The notes below the pieces were generated by a model. That model was not told the origin of the DNA. It did not search any database and saw only the letters and a list, made by a program, of their open reading frames with translations. 64,000 nucleotides of DNA from Streptomyces rhizosphaerihabitans (GTDB lineage Bacteria; Actinomycetota; Actinomycetes; Streptomycetales; Streptomycetaceae): contig NZ_JAODTZ010000006.1 in assembly GCF_025399795.1 (NCBI RefSeq), positions 124,001-188,000 on the forward strand, given 5' to 3'. This document shows, one piece after another, positions 51,025-58,894 of the stretch. Numbering within the stretch: the stretch's first letter is position 1; each line of letters opens with the position of its first letter. The position numbers and the translations under genes are program-made.

Positions 51025-51867
51025 ATGCCCACACCCCCTCCGACCGGCCCACTCGTCACCCGGGACACCCTTGCCGGGGACGTTCGCGCCCTGGGCGTAC
51101 GACCAGGAGAAACGCTTCTTGTGCACTCCTCGCTCAGCGCCCTCGGATGGGTCAACGGCGGCCCCGTGGCCGTCGTGCAAGGACTGCTCGACGCCCTCGG
51201 TCCGGACGGCACCCTGGTGGTCCCGACGCAGTCCGGCGACCTCTCCGACCCGGCGCTGTGGAGCCGCCCGCCGGTCCCCGAGGAGTGGTGGCCGGCCATT
51301 CGGGCCACCATGCCCGCCTACGACCCCCGTGTGACACCCTCCCGCGGGGTCGGCGTAATACCCGAGACCGTCCGCAACTGGCCCGGCGCCCTGCGCAGCG
51401 CGCACCCGGAGACCTCGTTCGCCGCGGTGGGCCCGGGTGCGGCGGCGGTCGTCGACGGGCACGCGGTCGACTGCCGGCTCGGCGAGCGCAGCCCGCTGGC
51501 CCGCCTGGAGGCCCGCGGCGCCCGCGTCCTGCTGCTCGGCGCGGGCTACGACACCTGCACCAGCTTCCACCTGGCCGAATACCGCGTCCCCTCGCCGGTC
51601 GTGGAGGTCGGACGACCGTCCCCGACGGGCTGGGTGAAGGTGCGGGAGGTGTCGATCAGCTCCGAGCTGTTCGAGGAGCTGGGCGCCGACTTCGAGCGGG
51701 ACCGTCCCGTCGTACGGGGCACCGTGGGCGCGGCCGGGGTGCGGCTCTTCCCGGTGGCCGACGCGGTGGCGTACGCGGAGCGGTGGCTGCCGCTGCACCG
51801 GCCACGGGACCAGTACGTCGACGCGACCCCGGCCCCCGGCGGTTCCGGGACGCGCGGACGTCCCTAG
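51025..51867 (+). CDS. AAC(3)-family aminoglycoside N-acetyltransferase-like protein
   Basis: A 280-residue member of the AAC(3)/YokD antibiotic acetyltransferase fold. Characteristic segments: LLVHSSLSALGWVNGGPVAVVQGLLDALGPDGTLVVPTQSGDLSDP, FRAHPETSFAAVG (S-A-HPETSFAAVG with the catalytic-type His) and LLLGAGYDTCTSFHLAEYR. Chromosomal Streptomyces homologues often act on unknown amines. ATG 51025 has a GGGGAG box 12 bases upstream. Resistance cannot be inferred from sequence alone. Confidence 0.85.
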   Translation: MPTPPPTGPLVTRDTLAGDVRALGVRPGETLLVHSSLSALGWVNGGPVAVVQGLLDALGPDGTLVVPTQSGDLSDPALWSRPPVPEEWWPAIRATMPAYDPRVTPSRGVGVIPETVRNWPGALRSAHPETSFAAVGPGAAAVVDGHAVDCRLGERSPLARLEARGARVLLLGAGYDTCTSFHLAEYRVPSPVVEVGRPSPTGWVKVREVSISSELFEELGADFERDRPVVRGTVGAAGVRLFPVADAVAYAERWLPLHRPRDQYVDATPAPGGSGTRGRP

Positions 51868-51878
51868 ACTTGCGCCTC

Positions 51879-52802
51879 ATGCGAAGCGAGCCCGTGGTCC
51901 AGGTCCAGGCCCTGGTGAAGCGGTACGGCACGAAGACCGCGGTGGACGGCCTCGACCTGGTGGCCACGGCGGGCGTCACCGCCGTACTCGGACCCAACGG
52001 CGCGGGCAAGACGACCACGGTCGAGACCTGCGAGGGATACCGCAGGCCGGACTCCGGCACCGTGCGCGTCCTGGGCCTCGACCCGGCGAGACAGTCCGGT
52101 GAGCTGCACTCCCGTATCGGCGTGATGCTCCAGTCCGGAGGCGTCTACTCGGGCGCCCGCGCGGACGAGATGCTCCGCCATGTCGCGAAACTGCACGCCC
52201 ATCCCCTGGACGTGGACACGCTCATCGAGCGGCTCGGCCTGGAGGGCTGCGGCCGGACGACGTACCGGCGGCTGTCCGGCGGCCAGCAGCAGCGCCTCGC
52301 GCTCGCCATGGCGGTCGTCGGCCGCCCCGAGCTGGTCTTCCTGGACGAGCCGACCGCCGGCCTCGACCCGCAGGCCCGCCGCGCGACCTGGGACCTGGTC
52401 CGCGACCTGCGTTCCGACGGTGTCTCGGTGATCCTCACCACGCACTACATGGACGAGGCCGAACAGCTCGCCGACGACGTCGCGATCATCGACGCGGGCC
52501 GGGTCGTCGCCCAGGGCTCCCCCGAGGAGCTGTGCCGCGGCGGCGCCGAGAACACCCTGCGCTTCACCGGCCGCCCCGGGCTCGACGTGGGCTCCCTGCT
52601 GAAGGCCCTGCCCGCGGACAGCACGGCGGCCGAGCTGACGCCGGGCGCCTACCGGGTCGGCGGCAAGGTCGACCCGCAGCTGCTGGCGACCGTGACGTCC
52701 TGGTGCGCCCAGCACGGTGTGATGCCGGAGAAGATCTCCGTCGAACGCCACACCCTGGAAGACGTCTTCTTGGAACTGACCGGCAAGGAACTGCGCTCAT
52801 GA
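51879..52802 (+). CDS. ABC-2 exporter ATPase (DrrA-like)
   Basis: A 307-residue ATPase. Walker A GPNGAGKTTT, Q-loop GVMLQSGGVYSGA, signature LSGGQQQRLALAMA, Walker B LVFLDEPTAGLDPQ, H-loop LTTHYMDEAEQLAD. The C-terminal domain (ERHTLEDVFLELTGKEL) is typical of drug/lipid exporters of the DrrA/CcmA type. It starts 12 bases after the AAC gene and overlaps the permease start (ATGA). Confidence 0.9.
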   Translation: MRSEPVVQVQALVKRYGTKTAVDGLDLVATAGVTAVLGPNGAGKTTTVETCEGYRRPDSGTVRVLGLDPARQSGELHSRIGVMLQSGGVYSGARADEMLRHVAKLHAHPLDVDTLIERLGLEGCGRTTYRRLSGGQQQRLALAMAVVGRPELVFLDEPTAGLDPQARRATWDLVRDLRSDGVSVILTTHYMDEAEQLADDVAIIDAGRVVAQGSPEELCRGGAENTLRFTGRPGLDVGSLLKALPADSTAAELTPGAYRVGGKVDPQLLATVTSWCAQHGVMPEKISVERHTLEDVFLELTGKELRS

Positions 52803-52846
52803 GCCAGGCACAGCTTGGAACAGACCGGCAAGGAGCCGCTTCCGTG
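52769..52846 (+). repeat. 45-bp-spaced duplication around the permease start
   Basis: A 33-base unit (begins CTTGGAAC, contains GACCGGCAAGGA, ends in the start codon) occurs at 52769-52801 (ending ATG) and at 52814-52846 (ending GTG), with 26 of 33 bases identical. The first is the 3' end of the ATPase plus the ATGA start. The second supplies an alternative start with AAGGAG ahead. Confidence 0.7.
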
Positions 52847-53614
52847 ACCACCGCCGGTACGTACGCCCCGAAGCCGGGCGCCGCCCCGCTGCCCCGCATG
52901 ATCCGTGCGCAGGCCGCGCTGGAGACGAGGATGCTGCTCCGCAACGGCGAGCAGCTCCTCCTGACCGTCGTGATCCCGACGCTGCTGCTCGTCCTGTTCA
53001 GCTCGGTCGACATCATCGACACCGGCGCGGGCGAGGCGGTCGACTTCCTGGCGCCGGGCATTCTGGCGCTCGCCGTGATGTCGACGGCGTTCACCGGCCA
53101 GGCCATCGCCACGGGCTTCGAGCGCCGGTACGGCGTCCTGAAGCGACTGGCCGCCTCCCCGCTCCCCCGCTGGGGCCTGATGACCGCGAAGACGGCATCG
53201 GTCCTGGTCACGGAGATCCTTCAGGTGATCCTCCTCACCGTGATCGCCTTCGCGCTGGGCTGGTCGCCGCACGGCAACCCGCTCGCCGTCCTGCTCCTGC
53301 TGGCCCTCGGCACGGCGGCCTTCTCCGGGCTGGGCCTGCTCATGGCGGGCACGCTCAAGGCCGAGGCGACGCTGGCCGCCGCCAACCTCGTCTTCCTGCT
53401 GTTCCTGGTCGGCGGCGGGGTGATCGTGCCGATGGACAAGTTCCCCGCCGGCGCCCAGGACGTGCTCGGTCTGCTGCCGGTCTCGGCGCTCTCCGACGGC
53501 CTGCGGGACGTGCTCCAGCACGGCGCCGGGACGCCCTGGGCCGACCTCGGGATCCTGGCGGTCTGGGCGGTCGTGGGGCTCGGCGCGGCCGGGAGGTTCT
53601 TCCGCTGGGATTGA
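52799..53614 (+). CDS. ABC-2 exporter permease (DrrB-like)
   Basis: A 271-residue (from ATG 52799) or 256-residue (from GTG 52844) six-helix exporter permease. Motifs: LETRMLLRNGEQLLLTVVIPTLLLVLF, LAVMSTAFTGQAIATGFERRYGVLKRLAASPLPRWGLM, and the ABC-2 membrane repeats to GAAGRFFRWD. ATG overlaps the ATPase gene; the GTG has the better ribosome site and lies in a duplicated start region. Its TGA stop uses bases of the IS200/IS605-type right end, which begins at 53611. Confidence 0.88.
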   Translation: MSQAQLGTDRQGAASVTTAGTYAPKPGAAPLPRMIRAQAALETRMLLRNGEQLLLTVVIPTLLLVLFSSVDIIDTGAGEAVDFLAPGILALAVMSTAFTGQAIATGFERRYGVLKRLAASPLPRWGLMTAKTASVLVTEILQVILLTVIAFALGWSPHGNPLAVLLLLALGTAAFSGLGLLMAGTLKAEATLAAANLVFLLFLVGGGVIVPMDKFPAGAQDVLGLLPVSALSDGLRDVLQHGAGTPWADLGILAVWAVVGLGAAGRFFRWD

Positions 53615-53645
53615 AACCTCCCCTTCCCTGACGGGAGGGGATTCC
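53611..53645 (-). mobile_element. Right end of IS200/IS605-type (TnpB-only) element
   Basis: On the minus strand the sequence runs AATCCCCTCCCGTCAGGG, then AAGGGGAGGTTTCAA: a subterminal hairpin ending in TCAA, the usual right-end cleavage sequence of this IS family and the 3' end of its omega RNA. The bases just outside (53591-53610, read on the minus strand) occupy the position of the TnpB guide. Confidence 0.65.
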
Positions 53646-53649
53646 TGGC

Positions 53650-54918
53650 TCAGGCCGCCTCCTGGAGCAGCGCTCCAGGAGGTCTTGCGCCCTCAACACC
53701 AGCCGGGTCGAGACCAGCCCGGACGAGCATCACGCGTGCGGAGTTCTTGTCCCTGGGAGACACGGCTCCACACGCGGTGCAGCTATAGGTACGTTCGGAC
53801 AGCGGCTGGGGGTCCCCCCACGTCCTTAAGGCAGTGGGGGAGCGTGCTTGGTTCTCGCTCCGCACTGTGCGCAGTCCATGGTGGTGTGCGCGGGGTGCAC
53901 GAGGCGGACGTCCCGCCCGTGCTTGCGACCCATCTCCAATAGGGCCTGTTTGGTGGTGCCGATGGCGGCGTCGGCGGCCTTGCGGGCCATGGTGGTCCGG
54001 CTGAGGAACCTCGGCCGGACGTCCTCCACCGCGATGGCGTCGTGATCGCGCACGACCTTCTTCGCCCATTTGCGTCCGGTGTCCTGCCGCTGCCGCGCGA
54101 TCTTCCGGTAGGTCTTCGCACGCAGCTTCGTCGCCTCGCGGTAGCCCCTCGACGCCGCCTGCCCCTTCTCAGGTCTGCGGCGGGCCGTCATCCGGTCGTA
54201 CCGGGTCAGCTTCGCCTTGGCCTTCGTGCCGTGTTCGGCGTGGGGGAGGTCGTGGGCGTCCGAGGTGGTGGTGGCGGTCTGCTTCACACCCCAGTCGATC
54301 CCGATCACACGACCGGTGGCGGGCAGCGGCCGGACTTCGGCGGGGACGACGAACGAGGCGTGCCAGTGGCCGAGGCCGTCGCGGTACACGCGCACGCTGG
54401 ACGGCTCGGCGGGCAGGTCCCGTGACCACACCACGGTCAGGACAATGTTCCCGGCCAGATGCAGGCGTCCGTCCTTGAGCCGAAAGCCGCGCCGGGTGTA
54501 GTTCAGCGTCGGATCACACCCGTGCTTCTTCTTGTGCCCGGGCATCCCGGCCCGGCGCCTGACCGGCAGTCGGTCCCTGATGTCCTTCAGCGCCTTGGCG
54601 CGAGACCTGCCGAAGTCCCGGACAAGCTGCTGCTGCGGCACCGACGAGCCCGCCGCCAGCCACGGCGTCACGGCACGGGCCCCGGTCAGCATCCTGTCCA
54701 AGACGGCGGGGCCGCACTTCTCCCCCTCGCGGTGGGCCTTCCTGTGAACGCGCGACGCACTCGTTCCAGATCCACCGGCACCGGTCCCACTCCGCCAGTA
54801 GCGCCGTACGAGCCGTCGACGACACCCGGAGTCGGTACGTATATCGGATATACCCGCACTCCCCGACCCCCTTCCCTCCCGACACCGCATCTCCCTCCCC
54901 ACGCGTCCCGACCTCCAT
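53650..54918 (-). pseudogene. tnpB: TnpB-family RNA-guided endonuclease, frameshifted and interrupted
   Basis: An IS1341-type TnpB gene without tnpA. Three reading frames are needed. The N-terminal WED part (YIRYTYRLRVSSTARTALLA...RWIWNECVARS) lies in one frame. A one-base shift near 54750 leads to the main part (KAHREGEKCGPAVLD; LKDGRLHLAGNIVLT; RuvC Asp in IGIDWGVKQ; Glu in IAVEDVRPRF; zinc finger half DCAQCGARTKHA). Then a 37-base palindromic element (53807-53843) with an in-frame stop separates the second half (SERTYSCTACGAV...RDKNSARVML, carrying the last RuvC Asp). It is almost certainly inactive. Confidence 0.85.
53807..53843 (-). repeat. Palindromic mini-element copy D, inserted in tnpB
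   Basis: Minus strand: GCTCCCCCAC arm, CCTTAAGG core, GTGGGGGG arm, ACCCCCA tail. It interrupts tnpB exactly between the two CxxC pairs of the zinc finger (CGARTKHA / LSERTYSCTACG). Removing it restores the protein continuity, so it is a true insertion. Confidence 0.75.
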
Positions 54919-55157
54919 TCACCCGGAACCGGCTTTCACCACGAGACCGTACGTACGACATGCGCACACCCGTACCCGCATCACGACACAGCCACCACAA
55001 CCAGCGAACATGGGCACACCCGTTCGCCCCGCTTGCGGGCAGGTCTGCCGGCGCTCCGCGCCCCAGATGACCAGACACAGCCACGCTGCCGTCACGGGAC
55101 GTGATTCCTCTCTGGGGCGGGGACCCTCGTGAAAGCGTGCACAAGCGGCCCCCTACG

Positions 55158-56165
55158 ATGGTGCGCGTGCAGAACCTGACCCGAGCCGACGCCCTCAGCG
55201 CGGTGCGCAACCCGCTCGCTTTCATCGCCGAACGCTGGACCCCGACATCCCGGACGGTGCAGCGCGCGGCCCTCGCCGCGCTCGTGATGGCGGTCGTCAT
55301 CGTGGTCACCGGCGGTGCCGTGCGGCTGACCGGCTCCGGCCTCGGCTGCCCGACCTGGCCCAAGTGCACCGACGACTCGCTCACGGCGACGAGCGCGATG
55401 GGCCTGCACGGCGCCATCGAGTTCGGCAACCGCATGCTGACGTACGTGCTGTGCGCCGCCGTCGGGTGGGCCATCATCGCCGCCCGCTCGCAGAAGCCGT
55501 GGCGGCGCAGCCTCACCCGGCTCGGCTGGGCCCAGTTCTGGATCGTCATGAGCAACGCGATCCTCGGTGGCATCGTCGTCCTGGTCGGCCTCAACCCCTA
55601 CACGGTCGCCGCCCACTTCCTGCTCTCCACCGCGCTCATCACCGTCGCCGCGTTCATGTGGCAGCGCACCCGCGAGGGCGACGCGGCCGCGCGGCCGCTC
55701 GTCGGCAAGTCGGTGCAGCAGCTCGTGTGGTTCCTGGTGGCCGCCGCCGTCCTGCTGATCGCGGTCGGCACGGTCGTCACCGGTGCAGGCCCGCACGCGG
55801 GTGACTCCAGCAAGGTCGACCGCATCCACGTCAGCTGGGAGAACGTCGCCAAGCTGCACGCCGTGCTGGCCTGGATCGTCGTCACGCTGACCTTCGCCCT
55901 GTGGTTCGTCCTCAAGGCGGTCGACGCTCCCCAGGGTCCCCTGCGGCGTACCCGCGACCTGTTCCTGATCCTCCTGTCCCAGGGCGTCATCGGCTACGTC
56001 CAGTACTTCACCAGCCTGCCCGAGGCCCTGGTCGCCCTGCACATGCTCGGCTCCTGCCTGGTGTGGATCGGGGTGCTGCGCGTCCTGCTGGCCCTGCGCG
56101 AACGTCCGGAGATCGTGGCGGATCTGCCGGGTCCCGCGACGCAATCGGCACTCACGCGCGCGTAG
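55158..56165 (+). CDS. ctaA: Heme A synthase (CtaA/COX15)
   Basis: A 335-residue membrane enzyme making heme A from heme O, eight helices. Motifs: VVTGGAVRLTGSGLGCPTWPKC (Cys pair region), LHGAIEFGNRML (His ligand), AAHFLLSTALITVAAF, KLHAVLAWIVVTL and LHMLGSCLVWIG. ATG 55158 lies within a TACGAT -10-like hexamer, and GTG 55167 (VQNLTRADALS), 7 bases past it, may be a leaderless start. ctaB lies 2.7 kb downstream on the other strand. Confidence 0.92.
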   Translation: MVRVQNLTRADALSAVRNPLAFIAERWTPTSRTVQRAALAALVMAVVIVVTGGAVRLTGSGLGCPTWPKCTDDSLTATSAMGLHGAIEFGNRMLTYVLCAAVGWAIIAARSQKPWRRSLTRLGWAQFWIVMSNAILGGIVVLVGLNPYTVAAHFLLSTALITVAAFMWQRTREGDAAARPLVGKSVQQLVWFLVAAAVLLIAVGTVVTGAGPHAGDSSKVDRIHVSWENVAKLHAVLAWIVVTLTFALWFVLKAVDAPQGPLRRTRDLFLILLSQGVIGYVQYFTSLPEALVALHMLGSCLVWIGVLRVLLALRERPEIVADLPGPATQSALTRA

Positions 56166-56350
56166 TCCCTTCGCGGGTCGCCCTCGCGGTGCCTTCGCGG
56201 GACACCGCTCGTGCGCGGCCCCTTCGCGGGGCGCCCTCGCCCACCGCTCCGTACACCGGACGCCTTCACGCGCGCGTGAACCCCTCGCGGACCTTCCTCA
56301 CGCGCGCGTGGCTCCCCCGCGGACCTTCCTCCACCCGCTCGTGGAACCCT
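56165..56350. repeat. CGCGCG-rich tandem repeats after ctaA
   Basis: Units such as CCTTCGCGGG recur between 56170 and 56245, then three ~30-base units with CACGCGCGCGTG palindromes and CGCGGACCTTCCT between 56268 and 56345. The last copies are read as the C-terminal codons of the nucleotidyltransferase gene (GSTSGWRKVRGGATRA), so the repeat has extended that protein. Confidence 0.6.
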
Positions 56351-57095
56351 CGTACCTGGTCACCAGGCCGTCGATCGCGGGGCCGAGGAAGTCCCTCGTC
56401 AGTTCGGCCCGGCGCCGCGCCCACGCGCGGGTGGGTGGCGCCGCGTCCCCGTAGCGCCTGCGCCCGATGTCGTCGACGACCTCCGCCGGAGCCCCGAGCC
56501 CGGGGAGCAGGCCGAGGGCCTCCCCCTTGGAGATCAGCCGCCCGTCCCGCAGTGTCACCGTCGCCCGGGCGAAGGTGACCGTGCCCAGGTCGACCCACAC
56601 GTCCCGGGTCCACAGCCTGGCCCTGTCCACCGTGGGGCGCCAGTACTCCTTCTGGTCCCGGACGACGAAGGCGCGCAGCTCCCCCTCCGGAACGGGTGGC
56701 AGCAGGTCCGCCGGGGGTACGCCGTGCAGGACGCGTCCGAACGCGTGCAGCTCACGACGGGTGACCGGGGTGACGGGCCGGTACATCGGGCCGTTGTGGG
56801 CCCAGGTGATGTACGACCGCTCGGCGCCGGCTGCCGTCCCGGGCGTGAGGTAGCTGCAGTGCAGCTTCCCGGCCAGCGGCTCGTCGGCACACAGCCGCCG
56901 GTGCAGCCGGATCAGTTCGCGTACGGTGCCGAACCGGACGGGGTCGTCCAGCACGGCGACCAGGTCGAGGTCGCTGCGCCTCTCCTGGTAGTCGCCACCG
57001 GCCAGCGAGCCGTGCGCCCACAGGGCGACCGGATCGAAGGCGCGCAGATCGGCGAGAAAGCGGTCGAGCAGCCGGACGGTGGCTTCGTCGGTCAT
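56298..57095 (-). CDS. ANT-type nucleotidyltransferase-like protein
   Basis: A 265-residue protein with an N-terminal nucleotidyltransferase fold: LWAHGSLAGGDYQERRSDLDLVAVLDD shows GS...SDLDL with the two metal aspartates. The C-terminal helical domain resembles DUF4111 of aminoglycoside adenylyltransferases (VRDQKEYWRPTVDRARLWTRDVWVDLGTVTFARA). The substrate is unknown; resistance is not implied. The C terminus runs into tandem repeats and may be strain-variable. Confidence 0.82.
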   Translation of the reverse strand: MTDEATVRLLDRFLADLRAFDPVALWAHGSLAGGDYQERRSDLDLVAVLDDPVRFGTVRELIRLHRRLCADEPLAGKLHCSYLTPGTAAGAERSYITWAHNGPMYRPVTPVTRRELHAFGRVLHGVPPADLLPPVPEGELRAFVVRDQKEYWRPTVDRARLWTRDVWVDLGTVTFARATVTLRDGRLISKGEALGLLPGLGAPAEVVDDIGRRRYGDAAPPTRAWARRRAELTRDFLGPAIDGLVTRYEGSTSGWRKVRGGATRA

Positions 57096-57168
57096 CCGGA
57101 CAGTCTGATGCCGCCCTGCGCCCCGGGGAAGAGCACGCGACCGCTTCCGGCGATCACACCCGCCGGGC

Positions 57169-58275
57169 TCACTCCACCGCGTACACCCGCCGGGCGTTAC
57201 CCGCCGCGATCAGGGCCGCCACCCGCTGGGCGTCGGCCGGCGACCATGCCCCCTCGGCGACCCAGTTGCCGAGCACCCGTGCGAGTGCCTCGCGGAAGAG
57301 GTGTGCTCCGATCACATGGAGTTCGGGCAGACCGTGTGCTCCGCTGGAGAAGAGGAGTTTGCCGAAGGGGGCGAGTTCCAGGATCTCGGCGAGGACGGCC
57401 GCGGCCCGCGCGCCGGTGCGGACGAGGGCGGCGCCCAGGTCGGCGTACACATGCGGGAAAACCCCGGTGAGGTGGGCCGCGTGCCGGTGGTACGGGTAGC
57501 CGTGCAGCAGGACCAGGTCGGTGCCGAGACCTGCCGTGGCACGGGCGAAGTCGGTGAGCAGCACGGGATCGGTGCGGTCGATGCGCTGTCCGGGCTCTCC
57601 GAGTCCGGCGTGCAGCTGCAGAGGCAGGCCCGACGCGACCGCGATCCACAGCAGATGGCGGAGCAGGACGGGATCGGTGAGCGTGCCGCCCACCCGGCGG
57701 CCCGCGAGCCAGCGGCCCGCCGCGCCCCGTACCTCCCCCGGTCCCGGCGGTTCGGGCGCCAGTGCCAGACCGTGCCGCACGCCCGCCACGGAGGTGAAGG
57801 CCACCGCGTTCACGGCGGCTCCGTGGACGGACTCGGCGAGATTGGCGAGAAAGGACTCGACGGTTCCCGAGGTGTCGGCGACCTGTTCGGCGAGCAGCTC
57901 GAGACGGACGATCTCGTGCGCCCTGGCGGCTCCCGTGGAGGCCATCTCGCCCGGCCCGGTCAGGTCGCCGGGCAGCCCGGTGTCGACGAGATACGTGGTG
58001 ATGCCGCTGCCGCGCAGCAGTCTGCGGCCCGATTCCAGTACGCCGAGTTCGCGGCGCCGGGCCAGATAGTGGGCGGGCGTGCAGTGCGGTTCGAGCCCGA
58101 GCAGGGGTGGACACCAGCGCCGTACGGCGAACCCGGTCTGGGTGTCGAAGAACGTGGTACCGGCGGCCGGTGGCCCCTCGGTTCTGGTGAGCTGGGCCTC
58201 GAACGTGCCGAGGCCCAGCTCCGTCCGCAGTACGCCGTGGCAGTACTGGTCCACCAGGGACGGCGTTTCGATCAT
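57169..58275 (-). CDS. Amidohydrolase-fold protein with degenerate metal site
   Basis: A 368-residue protein of the amidohydrolase-2/FluG N-terminal family. It has LVDQYCHGVLRTELGLG at the N terminus (where family members read DHHCHG or xHxH), GLPLQLHAGLGEPGQRI (His kept), LVLLHGYPYHRHAAHL (His kept), YADLGAAL, and LFSSGAHGLPE where the metal-binding Asp of SSD is Gly. Loss of the first His and the Asp suggests altered metal binding or a pseudoenzyme. It is a lone gene and the substrate is unknown. Confidence 0.8.
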   Translation of the reverse strand: MIETPSLVDQYCHGVLRTELGLGTFEAQLTRTEGPPAAGTTFFDTQTGFAVRRWCPPLLGLEPHCTPAHYLARRRELGVLESGRRLLRGSGITTYLVDTGLPGDLTGPGEMASTGAARAHEIVRLELLAEQVADTSGTVESFLANLAESVHGAAVNAVAFTSVAGVRHGLALAPEPPGPGEVRGAAGRWLAGRRVGGTLTDPVLLRHLLWIAVASGLPLQLHAGLGEPGQRIDRTDPVLLTDFARATAGLGTDLVLLHGYPYHRHAAHLTGVFPHVYADLGAALVRTGARAAAVLAEILELAPFGKLLFSSGAHGLPELHVIGAHLFREALARVLGNWVAEGAWSPADAQRVAALIAAGNARRVYAVE

Positions 58276-58402
58276 CCGGACTCCCCGCGAATGGACCGTT
58301 GCTTTTCAGGTCCTAACGGCTGAGCCGGGTGTCAGGTGTTGGTCGCACACACCCCGTGCGAACCGCCGATGATTGTCGGCCGTCCGTGCGACGGGTGACC
58401 CG

Positions 58403-58759
58403 TCAGTCGTTGGAGGGGCCACCGAGCTGGATGCCGGCCATGCGCTTCCACTCGTACGGCCCGGTCTTCACCTTGGCCGCGAACTCTCCGTCGAAGGCCT
58501 CGTGCACGGTGATCCCGGCCTTCTTCACGGCGTCCTCGGCGATCTCGTAGCTCGTCGCCACGAGGTCGCCCCAGCCGCCGTCCTCGCCGACGAGCACGAT
58601 GCGGGCGCCGCGCTGTCCGATGTACGCGACCTGCGCCTCGGCCCCGCCGTGCTGCTTGGAGAAGGCGGCGATCCGCTGCGCGAGCTTGGCGGCGGCACGC
58701 TCGGCCTTGGGGTCCTGGACGGTGCCGGGGGTCTCGTCGATCTGCTGGGTGTCTGCCAT
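58403..58759 (-). CDS. Small conserved actinobacterial protein
   Basis: A 118-residue protein not recognised beyond actinobacterial conservation. A helical N terminus (QDPKAERAAAKLAQRIAAFSKQHGG) is followed by an alpha/beta core (QVAYIGQRGARIVLVGEDGGWGDLVATSYEIAEDAVKKAG). ATG 58759 is chosen over the upstream frame by family-like length. It has no membrane segment. It lies after ctaB on the same strand behind a terminator. Confidence 0.75.
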   Translation of the reverse strand: MADTQQIDETPGTVQDPKAERAAAKLAQRIAAFSKQHGGAEAQVAYIGQRGARIVLVGEDGGWGDLVATSYEIAEDAVKKAGITVHEAFDGEFAAKVKTGPYEWKRMAGIQLGGPSND

Positions 58760-58801
58760 GGCCAGGATGCTACCGACGGGTAGATCGAACGGCGACGGGA
58801 G

Positions 58802-58827
58802 GGGTGCGTGGCCTTGGCCACGCACCC
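58802..58827 (-). terminator. ctaB terminator
   Basis: A near-uninterrupted dyad, GGGTGCGTGGCC / GGCCACGCACCC around TT, 68 bases beyond the ctaB stop on the minus strand and 42 bases before the next gene. Confidence 0.75.
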
Positions 58828-58894
58828 GGAGGCTGTCGGCTTCGAAGCCCTCGGCTCCACTCGGGCCGGGGACAGGGAGCAGAAAGCAGACGGT

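Noticed and set aside
51025..51867. Calling the AAC(3)-like protein or the ANT-like protein at 56298 a resistance gene
   Set aside because: Both are chromosomal homologues of broad families with unknown substrates; no close match to clinical enzymes can be shown by reading.
53650..54918. An active TnpB system
   Set aside because: The frame is broken near 54750 and again by the 53807-53843 insertion with a stop, so no full-length protein can be made without two corrections.
56268..56345. Possible CRISPR-like array
   Set aside because: Units are about 30 bases and contiguous, without unique spacers, and no cas genes are present. They are simple tandem repeats.
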